Shown here in pieces: positions 18,572 through 30,210 of a stretch of 64,000 nucleotides of DNA (its first letter is position 1; each line of letters begins with the position of its first letter). Both the position numbers and the translations under genes were made by a program. The notes beneath the pieces are model-generated. The model was not told the DNA's origin. It saw nothing but the letters and a program-made list of their open reading frames with translations, and did not search any database. This DNA is from Euclidia mi (Eukaryota > Arthropoda > Insecta > Lepidoptera > Erebidae): contig OX123191.2 of NCBI GenBank assembly GCA_944739405.2, positions 5,932,830-5,996,829 on the forward strand, given 5' to 3'.

Positions 18572-20530
18572 CTAGCTGGTACCCGCGGCTTCGCACGCGG
18601 AAAGTAATAATATTTTATTTTAACTTTCATACTTTGCGCGAACCCTACAATCTCCTCAATCAAGCCCTTTCGTAAAATTCGTTCTTAGTGGACGCCTAAA
18701 ATAAATAAACTACGTCTCAGCAAAAATATACACATATAGGTATATATACTACTTAGAGTCGGTATCGTTACAACAGCGCCAACTACCGGGTCAAATTGAG
18801 CCTATATGTAGCGTTATAAAGTCTTCTATCTTGCAAAGAAAGTCTCATTTGAATCGGTTCAGCCGTTCCAGAGATTACCCCGGACAAACAGAAAGACAGA
18901 CAGACAGATGGACAGACAGACAGACAAAAATGTCAAAAAGGGTTGTTTTGGACTTAGAATCGTGTAACTAATTATATGCACTTGAAAACCATACTAATTT
19001 TGAAATCACAGACAGACACTTCAATTTTATTTTTACGTATAGATGAGTAGAAGAAGTAAAGACTTGTTATCGCAACAACAGCGCCAACTACCGGGCCAAA
19101 TTGTAGCTTATATGTAGCGCTATAAAGTCCTCTACCTTGCAGTGAAAGTCTGATTTGAATCGGTTCAGCCGTTCCAGAGATTAGCCCGGACAAACAGAAA
19201 GACAGACAGACAAAAATGTTAAAAAGGGTTGTTTTGGACTTAGAATCGTTTAACTAACTATATGCACTTGAAAAAAGATAGTTATTTTGAAATCACAGAC
19301 AGACACTTCAATTTTATTTATATGTATAGATGAGTAGAAGAAGTAAAGACTTGTTATCGCGACAACAGCGCCAACTACCGGGTCAAATTGTAGCTTATAT
19401 GTAGCGCTATAAAGTCCCCTACCTTGCAGTGAGAGTCTGATTTGAATCGGTTCAGCCGTTCCAGAGATTAGCCCGGACAAACAGAAAGACAGACAGACGG
19501 ACAAAAATGTTAAAAAGGGTTGTTTTGGACTAAGAATCGTTTAACTATCCATATGCACTTGAAAAAAGATAGTTATTTTGAAATCACAGACAGACACATC
19601 AATTTTTTTTTATTTATATGTATAGATGAGTAGAAGAAGTAAAGACTTGTTATCGCGACAACAGCGCCAACTATCGGGTAAAATTGTAGCTTATATGTAG
19701 CGCTATAAAGTCCTCTACCTTGCAGTGAAAGTCTCATTTGAATCGGTTCAGCCGTTCCAGAGATTAGCCCGGACAAACAGAAAGACAGACAGACAAAAAT
19801 GTTAAACAGGGTTGTTTTGGACTTAGAATCGTTTAACTAACTATATGCACTTGAAAAAAGATAGTTATTTTGAAATCACAGACGGGCACATCAATTTTAT
19901 ATATATGTATAGATGAGTAGAAGAGGTAAACACTTGTTATCGCGACAACAGCGCCAACTACCGGGTCAAATTGTAGCTTATATGTAGCGCTATAAAGTCC
20001 TCTACCTTGCAGTGAAAGTCTGATTTGAATCGGTTTAGCCGTTCCAGAGATTAGCCCGGACAAACAGAAAGACAGACAGACAGACAGACAGACGGACAAA
20101 AATGTTAAAAAGGGTTGTTTTGGACTAAGAATCGTTTAGCTATCTATATGCACTTGAAAAAAGATAGTTATTTTGAAATCACAGACAGACACTTCAATTT
20201 TATTTATATGTATAGATGTATAGATGAGTAGAAGTAGTAAAGACTTGTTATCGCGACAACAGCGCCAACTACCGGGTCAAATTGTAGCTTATATGTAGCG
20301 CTATAAAGTCCTCTACCTTGCAGTGAAAGTCTCAATTGAATCGGTTCAGCCGTTCCAGAGATTAGCCCGGACAAACAGAAAGACAGACAGACAGACAGAC
20401 AAAAATGTTAAAAAGGGTTGTTTAGGACTTAGAATCGTTTAACTATCTATATGCACTTGAAAAAAGATAGTTATTTTGAAATCACAGACAGACACTTCAA
20501 TTTTATTTATATGTATAGATGTATAGATTA
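18572..20530 (+). repeat. Tandem array of a ~300-bp unit derived from an interspersed repeat
   Basis: The word 'caacagcgcc' marks six units, at 18771, 19076, 19363, 19659, 19946 and 20257, giving periods of 305, 287, 296, 287 and 311 bp. Each unit has 'tatatgtagcgctataaag', 'cggttcagccgttccagaga', a (GACA)n run, 'agggttgttttgga' and 'ttttgaaatcacagacag'. Length differences come largely from (GACA)n and AT tracts. The leading segment 18572-18770 ('tagctggtacccgcggcttc') looks like the 5' part of a common insect repeat, so the array seems to have grown from its 3' end. Confidence 0.9.
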
Positions 20531-20600
20531 AAGATATATATATAAATATAGTATAAATTTAATACTGTCAATTAAAAAGTTAGGGATAATTAAAAATAAA

Positions 20601-20994
20601 TACATACATTCATACATAGTCTCACGCCTAAAACCCGAAGAGATAGGCAGAGGTGTATTTCTACACCCACTTTTCGCCAGATATACTTTAGTCCCATGTA
20701 ATAGGGGGCGAGCCTATTGCCGTACCGGGCACATTTCCAGACTCCGTGCTGCTACTGAGAATTTCGTGACAGAAAAACCCAATAACACTGCCAGACCCAG
20801 GAATCGAACCCGGGACCTCCCGATCCCACGCGCACATTTATGCCGCGAGACCAACGAGGCATTCATATAGAGTTTGATGTCGAGTTTTCCGTCTCTACGC
20901 AAAGATGGTATTTGCATCGTATTATCCCTTAGTCGCCTCTTACGACACCCACGGGCAGATAGGGTGTGGTGACACTTGTATTCTATGCCGTCAA
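20601..20994 (-). mobile_element. Composite SINE: 5' module + SINE A (head 2)
   Basis: On the minus strand: 5' module ending 'gggtgtcgtaagaggcgact', linker 'gtagagacggaaaactcgac', tRNA-like head 'ggtctcgcggcataaatgtg' with B box 'gggttcgattcctgggtc', SINE A body, and an impure (TATG)n tail. It is about 90% similar to the element at 61843-62241, where a TSD proves that the same combination inserted as one unit. Confidence 0.85.
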
Positions 20995-22265
20995 ATATCA
21001 TATATAAAACATTACTTATATTAAAACTTAACATTTCATTTCACTGACATACAAACTTTTGCAACGCACATTAATACACGTAATTACGCACATAAATTAA
21101 TTTATTTTGGCCTGTTTGAGCAATAAATGTGATGTTCCTCAATTCACTGGCGTATTTGCGCCAATTTCACAAAAAGCCCGTATGACGGTATAACAATCAG
21201 TTTATTAATGAATGCCGAAATGGATTTCAATTCGTCTGCGGTACACTAACATGAGGAATATTGATTGAAATTTTTCTTTGTTATGATTATTAATAGGTAA
21301 GGCTCAATAGAATTCGTATAAATAGTTCTTCACTCTAAGAATAGAATGAATAGTGCTCCTTTTGGCTACCAGAAGTTTTAGTTTATAAACTAAGTAAGAT
21401 TTTTTGTAGTTTAGTATTATAGCTCTCCAACTAAACTAGAAGAAATCTTGGCGTTATCATGAATTCTTAGCGGTCCTGGCAAAAGCAATGGAACTTTGAA
21501 TATATTTAGCTAGTAACACATACATACATACATACTACGGACCAATACGGGCTGTTTTAACTCCGAATTAGCCAATCGAAGTGACATTCTCTGCTGTCCC
21601 ATAATTATGCGGCCATGCTGTTTACACGCCACTTTCCTTTCAAGAGTTCAATTTTAACATTTTAATTTTGCATTGTTTTCAGCAAGAGTACCTGAAGTCT
21701 AGACTAACCTGTCTAGTGCTCTGTCTCTGTCTCTCAATTATGTAGTTCATTGCTCAACAATTGTCTTTACCTGCCTGCAGCCATCATCCATTCGCGTGGT
21801 TTCATAGAAATAATACGCTTGTCGTAAGAAGTACCCATCGCAGAGACGTACGAATTAATGAAAGCTGCTATTATAAATGTTTATTTATTGGTACGCATGG
21901 ACACTACAGTCGGTAAAATAGAATTCATACCGAAATAAAAAATGTTTAAGTGAGCTTCTATGTCCTTATTTTACGTTGCGACGCTATGGTAGGATATGTA
22001 TGCTGGAGACATAGGCTACTTTTACCGTGATAATTGACTCACGCGGGTGGAGCCTTGGGCTAAACAAGTATATTTTAACGCGCAAACTTATCTTCCTGCT
22101 ATAGATATCCGCACTAGTTGCACTTTCATGTGAAAATAATGGGCGTCTGCTTTTTGCCGTCTTAGATAAAAGCTCAGGAATAGCTAGGCCCCAGATAACA
22201 ATGTAAACTTGCCAAACTTGCAGCAAGTTTAAATCAAACTTGCTTGTTTTACTGTGACAAACTTG
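20995..22265. other. Gene-free AT-rich stretch
   Basis: No gene or dispersed repeat was recognised. A short (CATA)n run occurs at about 21519-21536. Confidence 0.5.
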
Positions 22266-22427
22266 CATGAAGTTGGTTTTTCCAAGGATTTGGATGACGA
22301 CGAGCACAGGTTGGTGGTCGATCGACCTCCTAGATACAGCAGGAGGTGCTCGACGACCAGCTGTTGTCGGACCACCAACCTGTCTGTGCTCGTCGTCATC
22401 CAAATCCTTTGGAAAACAAACTTCATG
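22266..22427. repeat. Long hairpin (54/58-nt arms)
   Basis: Left arm 22266-22319 and right arm 22370-22427 are inverted copies that differ mainly by a 4-nt insertion in the right arm. The 50-nt centre contains a second inversion ('tcgacctcct' with 'aggaggtgctcga'), so the whole can fold into a nested stem. It is more GC-rich than its surroundings. Overlapping ORFs on both strands are consequences of the symmetry. Confidence 0.85.
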
Positions 22428-23189
22428 CATTTAACATTCGATATGTATATAGGTACATTAAAAGAATATTTAACGGGTCTTTATACGCGATTAACATGCG
22501 TTCAATAATTTTGTATGAAGCTATATATTGTCTGTACCGTAGTACTGTAAAAATGGTTTGATAAAATTAATAGCAAAATTCTCAGTACGGTTGAATCACA
22601 ATATCGTGATTACCGGACGCCAGAGCGTATTACAGGCGTTCAGTGGTCAACAGATAATCGAATAACCGATAAAATGGTTTCGTCAATTTCGTATTCAAAT
22701 TTTTATTGACTTATTTATCATATTTTATGTAAAATAAAACTTCAAGGTTCTCATTAATTGAATAAGGATGGCAGAATTTAAGACTGAAAATAAAAAAAGA
22801 AACACTCCCCTATTAAAACTATATTCTTCTAGAGATTTTCAATATTCTTTCGTCATTCTATTTATTAACCCCCTAAATGTCATATGCACCTCATAGTTGC
22901 ATAACGTGATTGCTAACATTGGTCGTTGATATTAAATGGTTGTTGCACTTGTAACACGATCTGGTTATATCATTCGATTTATCAATTTCAACTTGATCAA
23001 TTTTTTTATTGTTTTTAACTGAAAACTGGAAACGCCCGTTTGGGCAAACGACCTTGAACACGAAAGAGGTAAGGCCATTAGTTGATCACTGAATTTTGGA
23101 GCCGTGTGAAAATTCATCCACATCATCAATCCAGTACACAACAAACACCAGCCCTATTAATTCACCAAATGATGTGTATCTGTACGTAT
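22428..23189. other. Gene-free AT-rich stretch
   Basis: No recognised gene or repeat. Confidence 0.5.
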
Positions 23190-23300
23190 GTGGCCAATTC
23201 TGGTGTCAGAGCTGCTAGGCCGCCCGAAGGCCACCGACATGGCCTAACGACTTTGGTCCTAAAACAAGAACCGGGACGGCTTTACATGGCCTTCAAAGCA
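23190..23300. repeat. Degenerate SINE-like fragment
   Basis: 'aggccgcccgaaggccaccg', 'catggcctaacgactttggt' and 'acaagaaccgggacggcttt' recall lepidopteran SINE bodies and the fragment at 16665. No head, tail or TSD could be read. Confidence 0.4.
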
Positions 23301-23681
23301 GGGTAGCGCTCTTATATAAATTTAGCAACAAGCGGTGACCTATTTGATTTAGGTACCTATAAAAATGTTGGATAGCTTTGCCGATCTAATTATCTCTGTC
23401 ACTCTACTTTAGATAATTCAGCACACCATTTTCATATAATTGAATATAAAAAAATTAATATGACAAATGTGCACATCAACTTAAACATATATTATGTATA
23501 TTTAATCCTTGGAAGGGATTCTCTGTCATAGAGGGTAGCTGAAATTTTCATGCAGAGTTACGCTTCTAGGTCGTACTAATTACATGAGATGAATTATCTG
23601 TTTCTGAGAATTTGCTTGGCATGAGCTTAAATATTCCACTCGTATTAACTCGAAACCAACATGTCAATATGTATAATGCTG

Positions 23682-24539
23682 GGCTGGGCTGGGCGGAAGC
23701 CCGTGCAGGTCAACTCATACTTAACACCTCTGAACTGCACTGACTTCTACTCCCTACACCTGAGTCCGGTGCAGGGAGTGGCGAATGGCCTCAGGGGTAG
23801 CGCAGGTCGCGAAGATCCCCTTAGGCAAGGCTGGTGGACTATCCTTCCCGAGGTGGCCGCCCGTTCTTGGTCCAGTTCCTTCAGAAGTGGATGCAACCAA
23901 AACCTCCAGCCGAGACACAAACAACAGGCACTTTACACATGCACACACACACACTCGTACACACATGCGCGCACACATTCACATCCAGGAACACATCTCT
24001 TCACCACGCCCCCGCGTGGTCGGGTGGGCGCGGGCTCGTAGTAAAAAGTCACGGGTAAGAGAAGTTGACCACCTGCGCTAGGACCTGCGCAGTCGAGCGC
24101 CGTACGCGGGGATGACGGAGTCCTGGGGGGTTGAGCCGAGCGGCGCTGGCGGTAATGTGACCGTGAGGCAACACGCCCTCTTTGGTCCCGATTTCACGCT
24201 AAACGGTAGCCCCCGCTGTGAGCCGCAGCGGGGGAAATGGCCACCGTGTCCCATCAGAGGGCCACAGGCTAGGGACGTAGGGTCCACATCAGCAGTTGGA
24301 ATTTATTTCGGCTGTTGATGTGGTAGGTGAAGGCTATACGGAGGGTGCAAGCGAAGGATGACGGCTAGAGTTGGTAACTCGGCTCAGGCCGTTAACCCGA
24401 GCGGGTGCCCGAAGTCGTGCTGTAAACCAGCCCCGCGTTCCTATATCCCTCTGGTAATCCCAACGTCCGGTATGACGTTCCCAAATGCGGGCTCCATGGA
24501 GGGTGGGAAGCCAGAGGGATGAAGTCTTATTAAACTTGC
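23682..24539 (+). other. 5' UTR of the LOA/R1-like LINE
   Basis: Begins with tandem 'gggct' words (23682-23692) directly after the TSD and contains an impure CA-rich tract at 23936-23975. No long ORF homologous to known LINE proteins lies here. An internal promoter is expected in the first 100 nt for this class, but no motif was identified with confidence. Confidence 0.6.
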
Positions 24540-26104
24540 ATGGATACCGAAATCCCACTTATTACCCCAACCGCGACGGGGACGGCGAAAGCTGTTCCCG
24601 CCGCCACAACCATACAGATGGTCGACGCCGTGGCCCCGGCTGCAGGTGTCACACCATCCCCCAAGGACGTGACTTCAGCGCTGGCTAACGCTAGTACTGG
24701 TCCCGTCCTTACAATCGTCAGCCCATTTGAGATAAAGCGGGAAGACGACTCCTCCTTCGCGGGCTGGCAAGTGGTGAGTCACCACAAGGGCAAGGGTAAG
24801 GGCAAGACCACCGGTCCTGTTCCCCGCCCACCACACAACCGAGTGGCCCAGCTGCTACCAGCTCTGCGAAGAAGAAGAGGGTGAATAAAAACAAGAGGCA
24901 GCGCCTGGCAATAAGGCGTAAGGCTGCACAAACCGCTGCCGCTGCCGGTGCTGCCTCTACAAAAACAGCGGAGCAGGCCGCTGTCGCAGGTCCCAGTAAT
25001 GTGACCAGCGCGCAGCCCGCGCTCAGCAGTGGGGGGTGCACGAAGGCCGGAGGCAGTACGGGGAAGCCGCCTGCCGCCAAGCGGCGGGCTGGCCACCCTG
25101 GATGGCATCCAGCCCCAGCACCACCGGGAAACACGGCAGGTAAAACTGCCGGAAACAAGGAAAGAGGTGAGGCCAAACGTGCACTCAACGAGACCAGCTC
25201 GCCTCGAGGGGAGCACAAGAAGCCCCGCCTCGACTCCTCCAGGACACAAGGTAAGTCCTACGCACAGGCCTCCAAGGCGTCCCTGGGCGTTGCAGTAACA
25301 TGCAAACGCACAGGGAACTTGCCGAAGGAGTTCGTGGACCGGATACTCACGGAGATTCAAAGGAAGATCCTGAGTGACGCCTGGTCGACTAAAACCCACA
25401 AACGCCCCGCTCCTGCGTTCACCGGGAAACCCATGTACGCGGACGGGGTCCTCAAACTCTGGTGCGCCGACGAGGCAACGCGTACCTGGCTGACGGAGGC
25501 GGTCTCTCTACTGGTCCCACCACCGGGCTTCGAACTGGAGGTTAGGGGCCAGGAAGAGGCCCCGAAGAGAGTGCGGTGCGGCATTGTCGTTCCCAACGAA
25601 CAGGGAGTCTGGGACGACGTGCGCGACGTGGGTCGGGCTCTGGAGTTCCAGAACCCCTGGTTGGCGGTCGACAAATAGTCGCTGCTGCACTCGGAAAGAC
25701 AGTCAGGTGGGTGCTTCCTGGTCGTGGGCGTCCCGGAGGAACAAGTCCCGGTCCTGGTGCAGAACGAGCGCCGCCTCGCGTTGGGGCTGGGTGCAGTCTA
25801 CGTCCGGTTCCGGGACTCAACAGGCAAGTATGTCGATCATCCTCCGGAATGCGACAACTCCACACAACCACATCAAGCATCAGACACCCAGCCAGCGTGT
25901 TCCGCGGAACCCGGCCCGTCAGAGCCGGCCGCATCTGGCTTGGGGGCTGGCCCGTCAGCCGAGGGTAACTCGGAAGATGAGAGCCTGCTCCTGAGTCCGG
26001 TGCGGCGGGACGACGGGGTGGGGGCCGGCGACATCCTGGCGGGCCTAACGCAGCTGAAGGTCGGGGAGGAGGGGACATCACCCACAGATGAACCCTCTGC
26101 CTAG
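24540..26104 (+). pseudogene. LINE ORF1 protein, broken by one frameshift and one stop
   Basis: The start ATG at 24540 opens a frame that is lost at about 24840-24870. From there the +1-related frame, with a lysine-rich stretch (KKKRVNKNKRQR), runs to TAG at 25676 and resumes in the same frame to TAG 26102. The protein has a basic, low-complexity Ala/Pro-rich N-half and a more globular C-half (GIVVPNEQGVWDDV, then VVGVPEEQVPVLVQNERR) of the kind annotated as DUF4780 in insect elements. Its presumed role is RNA binding in the retrotransposition particle. The last 17 nt overlap ORF2. Confidence 0.75.
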
Positions 26105-29100
26105 TGACGTCAGCTGCCTGCAAATCAACCTCCATCATAGCCAAACGGCCACTGCGCAACTGCGCAAATGGATGGAGGTCCAACATTCAGCCATCGTGCT
26201 CATCCAGGAACCTTGGATAAGGGGTGGCCTCATTAGAGGCCTCTCCAGCCTGGGAGGTAAGATTTACTCTTCTACTGACCACACACATCCAAGAACCTGT
26301 ATACTTACAACTAAAAACATCAGAGCCCAAGCTTTAATGGAGTTCTGTTCCAGAGACATCACAGCGCTACAAATTGAAATAATACAGCAGCCAAGGAATA
26401 TAGCGGTCATTTTCGCATCGGTTTACATGCCCGAGGCTGAAGACCCGCCTCCGTTCGACCTCACGCGTCTGGTTAACCAGTGCGAGAGAACCAATACGGA
26501 GGTCGTAATAGGGACGGACTCCAATGCCCACCACCAAATGTGGGGCATGGACTGCAACAATAACAGAGGTAAGTCACTGGTTGAATACCTATTCACCACT
26601 AATCTTACCCTATTAAACACAGGTACGGAGCCCACCTTCGTCACAAAACGTAGTCAGACAATTATCGACTTAACTCTCGCAACAGAAGGAGTGGCTGAAC
26701 GCATCAAGGGATGGCACGTCTCAAAGGAGGCATCATGCTCAGACCACAGATGGATCAGCTTCTCCATGAAAGTCGATATACAGCCCACACAGCCCCGCAG
26801 GAAACCACACAACACGGACAAATCAAAGTATGTCCTATTACTTAGAGATAAACTTACCCTTACCGCTACGCCGACGGTACTGGTGACACTGAACAGATCG
26901 ACGAGCAGGTATGCACACTGACACAGTCGATGCTAGACAGCTACCATGCAGCTTGCCCGGAAACCACTCCGCCTTCAACCCCGGGGAAACAACCCTGGTG
27001 GGGCGCTGAGCTTGAACGCAAGCGCAAGAAGGTAAGAAAGGCTTTAAATAGGGCAATGAACACAAGCGCGGACGCTGATTGGGACGCTTATAAAGCGGCC
27101 AAATCAGACTACAGGAAATGCCTCAGATTCAGACGCACCATGGGATGGAGGAAATTCTGTGGGAGCATTGAATCCTGCCAACAAGCAAACGGGGTAAGGA
27201 AACTACTGGCTCAGCAACCAACAGTTGCACCAGGTACTCTCCGTAAACCGGATGACACATACACCACATCGGAGGAGGAGACAAGACGCGTCCTACTCGA
27301 AACACATTTCCCAGGCTGCGTCCTCACCCCGGTAATAACTTGGCACGATACACCAACAGTGGCGACCGAACACGAATGGAGACACGCAAACAACGTGGTC
27401 ACAGAAGAAAAACTCCGATGGGCCATCGATAGCTTCCATCCCTTCAAAGCAGCCGGACTGGACGGCATCTTCCCAGGGTTACTACAATGGGGAGGTGAAC
27501 CTGTCCTTAAAAGACTCCTGGCAATCATGAGGGCTAGCCTGGCCCTCAGATATGTACCGAAGAAATGGAGGGAAGTCAAACTAATCTTCATACCAAAACC
27601 AGGCAAAACAGACTATACCAATGCAAAGTCCTTCAGACCAATAAGCCTGACCTCCTTCATGCTTAAAGCCTTGGAAAGGCTTTGCGAGAGGGAACTAAGA
27701 AGTGGGGCTCTTAAGCACTTACCCCTACATGCCAACCAACATGCATACAGCTCAGGGAAATCGACGGAATCGGCCTTACATCAGGTCGTGAACCAGATAG
27801 AAGCTGCTATACAACAAAAAAGCATCTGCCTGGGCACCTTCATCGACATAGAAGGAGCCTTCGACAAGACAAACTTCTCCAGCATAAGCAACGCCCTATC
27901 CAGACATAGTGTGGATCAGATGCTCATACAGTGGATCCAAAACATGCTCAGCAAAAGGGTAGTGCGCCTACACGGCGACACTCAGACAGCCTTGATAACT
28001 AAAGGGTGCCCGCAGGGAGGTGTACTCTCCCCGCTATTGTGGAACTTAGTCATCAATGAACTCATAGACAAACTCAATGCGAGAGACTTCTACACAATAG
28101 GTTATGCAGATGATCTAACCATACTCACCTAAGGTAAGGTAACCAGTACAGTGTACGACCTAACCCAACAAGCGCTACGCATAGTAGAGTGGTGGTGTAA
28201 TGAGCACGAATTATCTGTAAACCCAACCAAGACCGAACTAGTTATGTTCACACACAAACGCGCGCTGGGCACTTACCGACTGCCCAGGTTATTTAACACA
28301 GAGCTTAAGCTGTCTACCGAGGTCAAGTACCTGGGTGTCACTCTCGACAGCAAATTGACATGGAACAGCCACATGGAAAATAAGCTCAACAAAGCAAGCA
28401 TTGTCTTCTGGCAGTGCAAGAAGATGATAGGCAAACGCTGGGGCCTATCCCCCAAAATTGTCTTATGGCTCTATAAGACAATAATACGTCCGATGATAAG
28501 CTACGGCGCAGTAGTGTGGTGGCCTCGGACCAACCTAACAACGGCCGCCAACAAGCTTCAAAAGCTACAAAGACTTGCATGCCTAGCGGCCACGGGCTGC
28601 ATGAAAACTACACCTACAGCGGCACTCGAAGTGTTGCTGGACCTGCCCCCATTGCACCTGTTTATACAACAAGAAGCGACGATGTCGGCGGTCCGGCTAA
28701 GAGCTCTGAAGCTCTGGAAAGACACCAACACACCGCACACTAGCAACTTAAATACACTCTTTAAAGAAGTTCCTCTCACACAAGCCATTGGCGACCGAAT
28801 ACCGAAACAATTTGTGTTCGACAAGAAATACAAAATCCAACTGTACGAGGATCTACACGAAGGAGCGGTTAATCACAACGAGCTCACGATCTTCACAGAT
28901 GGGTCTAAGACGGATACAGGTACGGGTTCAGGAGTATTCTCCGAGGACCTAAATATCAACATCGCAGCACCGCTGGGAGCCTACAACACGGTCTACCAGG
29001 CCGAATGTTTTGGCATAATCCTAGCTGCCACAGCAATCATGGCACGTGAGGTAAGGGAACGATCCATTAGGATCCTCTCAGATAGTAAGGCAGTCCTCTC

Positions 29101-29710
29101 AGCCCTCAAAAGCCATACTATCACCTTGGCGCTCACGCTTGAATGCCACCAGAAACTAACAGAGGTAGGTAAACAAAACAAATTAACACTGCAATGGATC
29201 AAGGGCCACAGTGGCTCTAGAGGGAATGACGCAGCCGACGTACTTGCCAGAAGAGGGGCCACTTTAGAGGTGGTGGGACCCGAGCCCATTATTCCCCTCC
29301 CTACTGGATTTTATCGCAACCTGGTAAGAAATAGGACCAGGACCCAACACAACCAGTCCTGGATTGGTATTGAAACATGTAGGCAGGCCAAGGAGGCTCT
29401 TCCCGCAGTAGACGGTAAGATAGCTAAACAAATCCTCCGGCTGTCCAAACAACAACTGCGGACAGTCACGGCCGCCTACACAGGACACGGATTCCTTAAT
29501 AAACACCTATTTACTATAGGTATCACCGACAGCCCGCTGTGCAGGGCCTGTATGGCAGCAGACGAGACGGCAGCCCACCTGCTCCTCGACTGCCCTGAGG
29601 TCGCACAGTACAGGCAGCAGTACCTGACAAGACACAGCACCCTGAGGGAAGCAGTGGGCCACATCAAGAGTCTGCTGGCCTTCCTCGAAGAGCTGGGGTG
29701 GCTGGAATGA
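26088..29710 (+). pseudogene. LINE ORF2: AP endonuclease, reverse transcriptase and RNase H
   Basis: The endonuclease is at 26088-26800 (LQINLHHS, IQEPW, GTDSNAHH, SDHRW all kept). A frameshift near 26855-26870 moves coding to the next frame, which then runs to 29710 with a single TAA at 28130. RT motifs: FRPISLTSFMLKALE, FIDIEGAFD (motif A), GCPQGGVLSPLLW, GYADDLTI (catalytic DD). RNase H residues are visible in FTDGSK, YQAECFGI, ILSDSKAV and GHSGSRGNDAAD. The C-terminus has a CRAC...H...C zinc-knuckle-like motif (29536-29594). All catalytic motifs look intact; only the frameshift and stop disable it. The ATG lies 17 nt before the ORF1 stop. Confidence 0.92.
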
Positions 29711-29930
29711 CGACACCATTCCCACCCGCACGCAAAATACACGCCAAGACGTGGAGTTGCGGAAACAGCCCGTGCCATCAAGTATCAAGTAAGTAAAGTA
29801 TGTATAATGCTGTAGGGGTTTCTAAACTGTCCCACTGTTAGTCAGCGCCATATTTTATTTACACTTATACCTAGTATTTATTTAAGAATTATTCTAATAT
29901 CTCTCATATTTTTCTTTTTATAGTAATAGG

Positions 29931-30210
29931 CGGCAATCAAGCTGACGGACCAGACGGATTGCCTGATGGTAAGCAATTACCGCCGCCCATCGACACAAGC
30001 AACACCACAGGAGTCACAAGTGCGTTGCCGCCCCTTGGGATTGGGAAAAGGGATAGGATGAGGAGTGGGATAAGGGAGAAGGAATAGGGGATAGGGCCTC
30101 AGGCACTCTCACTCACCGAACGTCTTTACGTCAATTTTCTGTGAGAGGGTAGTACTTCCCACGTTGAGCCGGCCCATTCATGCTGAAATAAGCAAGGCTC
30201 TACTACCTTG
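29931..30210 (+). repeat. Widespread lepidopteran interspersed repeat
   Basis: Contains 'ggcaatcaagctgacggacc', 'cctgatggtaagcaattacc', 'gccgcccatcgacacaagca' and 'tcacaagtgcgttgccgccc', the order seen in a very common lepidopteran repeat of uncertain class. No terminal repeats were located. Confidence 0.6.

Larger units (their letters stand above)
23668..29812 (+). mobile_element. Full-length LOA/R1-like LINE with perfect 14-bp TSD
   Basis: 'tatgtataatgctg' occurs at 23668-23681 and 29799-29812, so 23682-29798 (6117 bp) is one complete insertion. It comprises a 5' UTR of about 860 nt, ORF1 24540-26104, ORF2 26088-29710 (endonuclease, RT, RNase H) and an 88-nt 3' UTR ending 'tatcaagtaagtaaag'. 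RNase H after RT excludes RTE, CR1 and Jockey; LOA or R1 is most likely. Composition is much more GC-rich than the flanks. Four lesions inactivate the ORFs. Confidence 0.92.

Noticed and set aside
19250..20099. Repeated minus-strand ORFs in the tandem array
   Set aside because: They recur because the DNA unit recurs; frames end at different points in different units and contain the (GACA)n run.
21984..22508. 148-, 84- and 71-codon ORFs over the 22.3-kb hairpin
   Set aside because: Both-strand openness is explained by the inverted repeat; no protein family recognised.
23936..23975. CA-rich tract as an independent microsatellite locus
   Set aside because: It lies inside the 5' UTR of the full-length LINE and probably belongs to that element.
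24718..25399. Minus-strand ORFs of 166-206 codons in the LINE ORF1 region
   Set aside because: Antisense shadows of a GC-rich ORF1; the plus frame carries the family pattern.
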